From: Winogradskyella aurantiaca | Lineage (GTDB): Bacteria; Bacteroidota; Bacteroidia; Flavobacteriales; Flavobacteriaceae | Assembly (NCBI RefSeq): GCF_003362725.1 | Contig: NZ_QKTV01000005.1 | Span: forward strand, 186,001-250,000 | Reading direction: 5' to 3' | DNA: 64,000 nt | Shown here: positions 61,267-64,000 of the stretch, one piece after another | Position numbering within the stretch: position 1 is the stretch's first letter | Layout: each line of letters opens with the position of its first letter | Made by a program: the position numbers and the translations under genes | Notes under the pieces: generated by a model | What the model was told of the DNA's origin: nothing | The model's database searches: none | What the model saw: only the letters and a program-made list of their open reading frames with translations

Positions 61267-64000
61267 ACATATTTCTTCTGTATTGACCCCCTACCTCAAA
61301 GAGTGCTTGGGTAATCTGACCTAACGAGCATACCTTACAAACCTCCATCAATGATTCAAAGATGTTTTGATTGTTGATAGCCTTCAATTGAAGATCCTTC
61401 AATAATTCTATGGTATTATTATAATCATGAAGATTCTTCAACGTCTGGATTTGATACTCCTTTTCCTCGGTAGTTGCTCTAATGACCTCAGCGGGTTGCA
61501 CGGTTGGTGAACCCTTACTGCTTAAGAAGGTATTTACCCCAATAATTGGAAACTCCCCATTGTGTTTTAAGGTTTCGTAATAAAGGCTTTCTTCTTGGAT
61601 TTTAGATCGCTGATACATGGTCTCCATGGCACCGAGAACACCACCACGTTCAGTTAATCTATCAAACTCCATAAGTACGGCTTCCTCTACCAAATCAGTT
61701 AATTCTTCAATTATAAATGATCCTTGTATTGGGTTTTCATTTTTTGCAAGCCCTAATTCTTTGTTGATAATCAATTGGATCGCCATGGCACGTCTCACAG
61801 ATTCCTCGGTTGGTGTCGTAATTGCCTCGTCATAAGCATTGGTATGTAATGAGTTACAATTATCATAAATCGCATATAAGGCCTGAAGTGTTGTTCTTAT
61901 ATCATTGAAATCAATTTCCTGAGCATGTAAACTTCTACCGGAGGTCTGGATATGGTACTTTAGCATTTGAGCCCTTGGATTAGCACCATACTTATGCTTA
62001 AGTGCTTTAGACCATATTTTTCGAGCAACTCTACCAATCACCGCATATTCAGGATCTATTCCGTTGGAGAAAAAGAAAGACAGATTAGGTCCAAACTTAT
62101 TGATATCCATTCCTCTACTTAAATAATACTCTACATAAGTAAATCCATTGGCCAATGTAAAGGCCAACTGAGTAATTGGATTAGCACCGGCTTCCGCAAT
62201 ATGATATCCAGAAATAGAAACTGAATAGAAGTTTCTAACATTGTTATTAATAAAATACTCCTGAACATCACCCATCAAACGCAAGGCAAATTCGGTGGAA
62301 AAAATACAAGTGTTTTGTGCCTGATCCTCTTTAAGAATGTCTGCCTGAACAGTACCTCTCACCTGAGCTATGGTCCTGGCTTTAATATCCTCATATATGT
62401 CTTGGGGTAAAACTTGGTTCCCGGTAACTCCCAATAGCATTAATCCTAGACCATCATTTCCTTCTGGAATATCACCTTGATACGCAGGTCTTTCTTTGCC
62501 TTTATAAATCGCTTTGATCTTGTCTTCTACTTCTTGTTCAAGTCCGTTCTCCTTAATGTAGATTTCACATTGTTGATCAATAGCAGCATTCATAAAAAAG
62601 CCTAGCAACATTGGTGCCGGACCGTTAATTGTCATACTTACTGAGGTCATCGCATCTGCCAGATTAAAGCCAGAGTACAACTTCTTAGCATCGTCCAAAC
62701 AACAAATACTCACACCCGAGTTACCAATTTTACCATAAATATCTGGTCGGTAGTCTGGATCGTTTCCATACAAGGTAACACTGTCAAAAGCAGTTGACAG
62801 TCGCTTTGCCGGCATACCTAAACTTACATAGTGAAAACGTCGGTTGGTACGTTCTGGTCCACCTTCACCCGCAAACATTCGTGTGGGATCTTCTCCCGTT
62901 CTTTTAAAAGGGTATAAACCTGAGGTATATGGAAACTCTCCAGGAACATTCTCCTGTAAGCACCATCTGAGGATATCACCCCATGCCTGATACTTTGGTA
63001 AGGCAACCTTTGGAATATCTGAATGCGATAAAGACTTTGTATGCGTCTCTATTTTAATCTCTTTATCTCTAACCTTAAACGAATATATAGGATCATTGTA
63101 CCTATTGACCTTGTTTTGCCATCCTGTAATAATCTCCCAGTTATAGGGGTCCAAGTCCATCTTAACCCTGTCAAATTCAGATAGCAACAAGGTCATAAAC
63201 TCCTCCCTGTCACTTCCAACCAGCCCCAGAATTTCTTCTTGATTAAGACCATTTTTTTCGAAGAAAGTACTTTCCGCCTCTATGGTCTTAACACCGGCAA
63301 CAGAACATATAGTTTTAAAAATTCCGTATAGTTTTTGAGCAACTTCCACCTGGACATTTGCTGTGGCATCATAAGAGCGATTGTTCTCAGAGATCTCTGA
63401 TAAGTAACGGGTTCGAGCTGGTGGAATAACAAAAATCTTCTCACTCATCTCTTCTGATATTTCAAAAGTCGATTGAAGATCAGCCTCAGTTTTCTCAACG
63501 ATCTCATCCATAATAGCCTTGTACAAGGTGTTCATTCCAGGATCGTTAAACTGAGAAGCAATAGTTCCAAAAACTGGCATTGTATCTGGATCTGCATGCC
63601 ATAGATTATGATTACGCATGTACTGCTTTTTGACATCTCGTAAAGCATCCAGTGCACCGCGCTTATCGAATTTATTAATGGCCACTAAATCAGCAAAGTC
63701 CAGCATATCAATTTTCTCAAGCTGAGTGGCTGCACCAAATTCTGGTGTCATCACATATAAAGACACATCGCTATGTTCCAAAATCTCTGTATCTGACTGA
63801 CCTATACCTGAAGTTTCCAATATGATAAGATCGTATTCAGCTGCTTTAAGTACTTCAACAGCTTCATTAACATACTTAGATAATGCCAAATTGGACTGAC
63901 GTGTAGCAAGACTTCGCATGTAGACTCTTGGATTGTTGATCGCATTCATACGAATTCTATCACCCAACAGTGCCCCCCCAGTTTTTCTCTTGGAAGGATC
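61265..64000 (-). CDS. Fused acyl-CoA mutase (IcmF-like), N-terminus beyond window
   Basis: A B12-dependent carbon-skeleton mutase fused to its G-protein chaperone. The frame is open to base 64000, so a start at 63967 is not real; 911 residues are visible. First comes the MeaB-like GTPase, with [22 protein letters not shown] and the NKFDKRG guanine motif. A linker follows, then the mutase barrel with [21 protein letters not shown] and [22 protein letters not shown] in pieces. The B12-binding domain, which is N-terminal in IcmF, would lie outside the window. IcmF converts isobutyryl-CoA to butyryl-CoA; methylmalonyl-CoA mutase activity is less likely for this fusion. Confidence 0.92.
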   Translation of the reverse strand, partial: DPSKRKTGGALLGDRIRMNAINNPRVYMRSLATRQSNLALSKYVNEAVEVLKAAEYDLIILETSGIGQSDTEILEHSDVSLYVMTPEFGAATQLEKIDMLDFADLVAINKFDKRGALDALRDVKKQYMRNHNLWHADPDTMPVFGTIASQFNDPGMNTLYKAIMDEIVEKTEADLQSTFEISEEMSEKIFVIPPARTRYLSEISENNRSYDATANVQVEVAQKLYGIFKTICSVAGVKTIEAESTFFEKNGLNQEEILGLVGSDREEFMTLLLSEFDRVKMDLDPYNWEIITGWQNKVNRYNDPIYSFKVRDKEIKIETHTKSLSHSDIPKVALPKYQAWGDILRWCLQENVPGEFPYTSGLYPFKRTGEDPTRMFAGEGGPERTNRRFHYVSLGMPAKRLSTAFDSVTLYGNDPDYRPDIYGKIGNSGVSICCLDDAKKLYSGFNLADAMTSVSMTINGPAPMLLGFFMNAAIDQQCEIYIKENGLEQEVEDKIKAIYKGKERPAYQGDIPEGNDGLGLMLLGVTGNQVLPQDIYEDIKARTIAQVRGTVQADILKEDQAQNTCIFSTEFALRLMGDVQEYFINNNVRNFYSVSISGYHIAEAGANPITQLAFTLANGFTYVEYYLSRGMDINKFGPNLSFFFSNGIDPEYAVIGRVARKIWSKALKHKYGANPRAQMLKYHIQTSGRSLHAQEIDFNDIRTTLQALYAIYDNCNSLHTNAYDEAITTPTEESVRRAMAIQLIINKELGLAKNENPIQGSFIIEELTDLVEEAVLMEFDRLTERGGVLGAMETMYQRSKIQEESLYYETLKHNGEFPIIGVNTFLSSKGSPTVQPAEVIRATTEEKEYQIQTLKNLHDYNNTIELLKDLQLKAINNQNIFESLMEVCKVCSLGQITQALFEVGGQYRRNM

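Noticed and set aside
61265-63967. A complete 900-residue gene starting at TTG 63967
   Set aside because: The frame continues upstream to the window edge with conserved GTPase sequence ([13 protein letters not shown]), so the gene is partial.

Overview
The window looks like chromosomal DNA from a marine-type member of the Flavobacteriaceae (Bacteroidota). Three things support this. Many genes have a TAnnTTTG-type -7 box at a plausible distance from the start. Many products are lipoproteins whose lipobox Cys is followed by polar or charged residues. Several families are flavobacterial favourites: DUF6090, DUF4920, TlpA-type lipoproteins, Tricorn-like S41 peptidases, and a DnaJ with a reduced zinc finger. 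I see no rRNA, convincing tRNA, insertion sequence, phage gene, integrase or CRISPR array. Gene density is high and only one stretch without a long gene exceeds 300 bp (26885-27266). The first gene (uvrB) and the last (a fused acyl-CoA mutase) run off the window edges.

Layout. 1-10.4 kb: uvrB, a convergent TerB-like gene, a secreted esterase, a 4Fe-4S type CysH reductase, an outer-membrane barrel protein, sucC, lysA, and two secreted proteins. One of these (9518-10420) shares its C-terminal domain with the small secreted protein at 4261-4605. 10.5-26.9 kb: a long plus-strand run of exported or membrane enzymes: acyltransferase-like protein, sulfatase, BNR/sortilin-like propeller protein, Tricorn-like protease, ankyrin protein, DUF885-like protein, DUF6090 protein, M28 peptidase, and an S9 peptidase fused to an FGE-like domain. 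It reads as a peptide and sulfated-substrate degradation region. 27.3-32.8 kb: a packed minus-strand operon starting with an NtrC-type regulator that lacks its DNA-binding domain, followed by PPK2, an M28 peptidase, a TlpA lipoprotein, a DinB-like protein and a VOC protein. 32.9-39 kb: a NatAB-like ABC exporter, a nitrilase-fold hydrolase, and grpE-dnaJ.

39-47.8 kb: an AsmA-like protein, a DUF3604 / parvulin / HupE trio, then a fasciclin gene divergent from an ECF sigma and its anti-sigma. The last arrangement recalls the mycobacterial SigK-RskA-MPT70/83 system. 47.8-56.4 kb: housekeeping and small lipoprotein genes (TIGR01777 epimerase, mnmD, monohaem cytochrome, DUF4920, ilvE, MazG-like, DPP III, SRPBCC-GyrI with a fluoride channel, DUF1684). 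56.4-64 kb: an unassigned short transcription unit ending in a strong terminator, an MFS / DJ-1 / amidohydrolase operon, an Lrp regulator, an unknown small protein, and the mutase.

No single stretch is clearly a new defence or mobile system. The most distinctive signals are the S9-FGE fusion, the regulator without a DNA-binding domain and with an altered GAFTGA loop, the sigma/anti-sigma/fasciclin module, the shared small secreted domain, and the orphan terminator unit at about 56.47-56.65 kb. All family assignments come from reading motifs; no database search was run.
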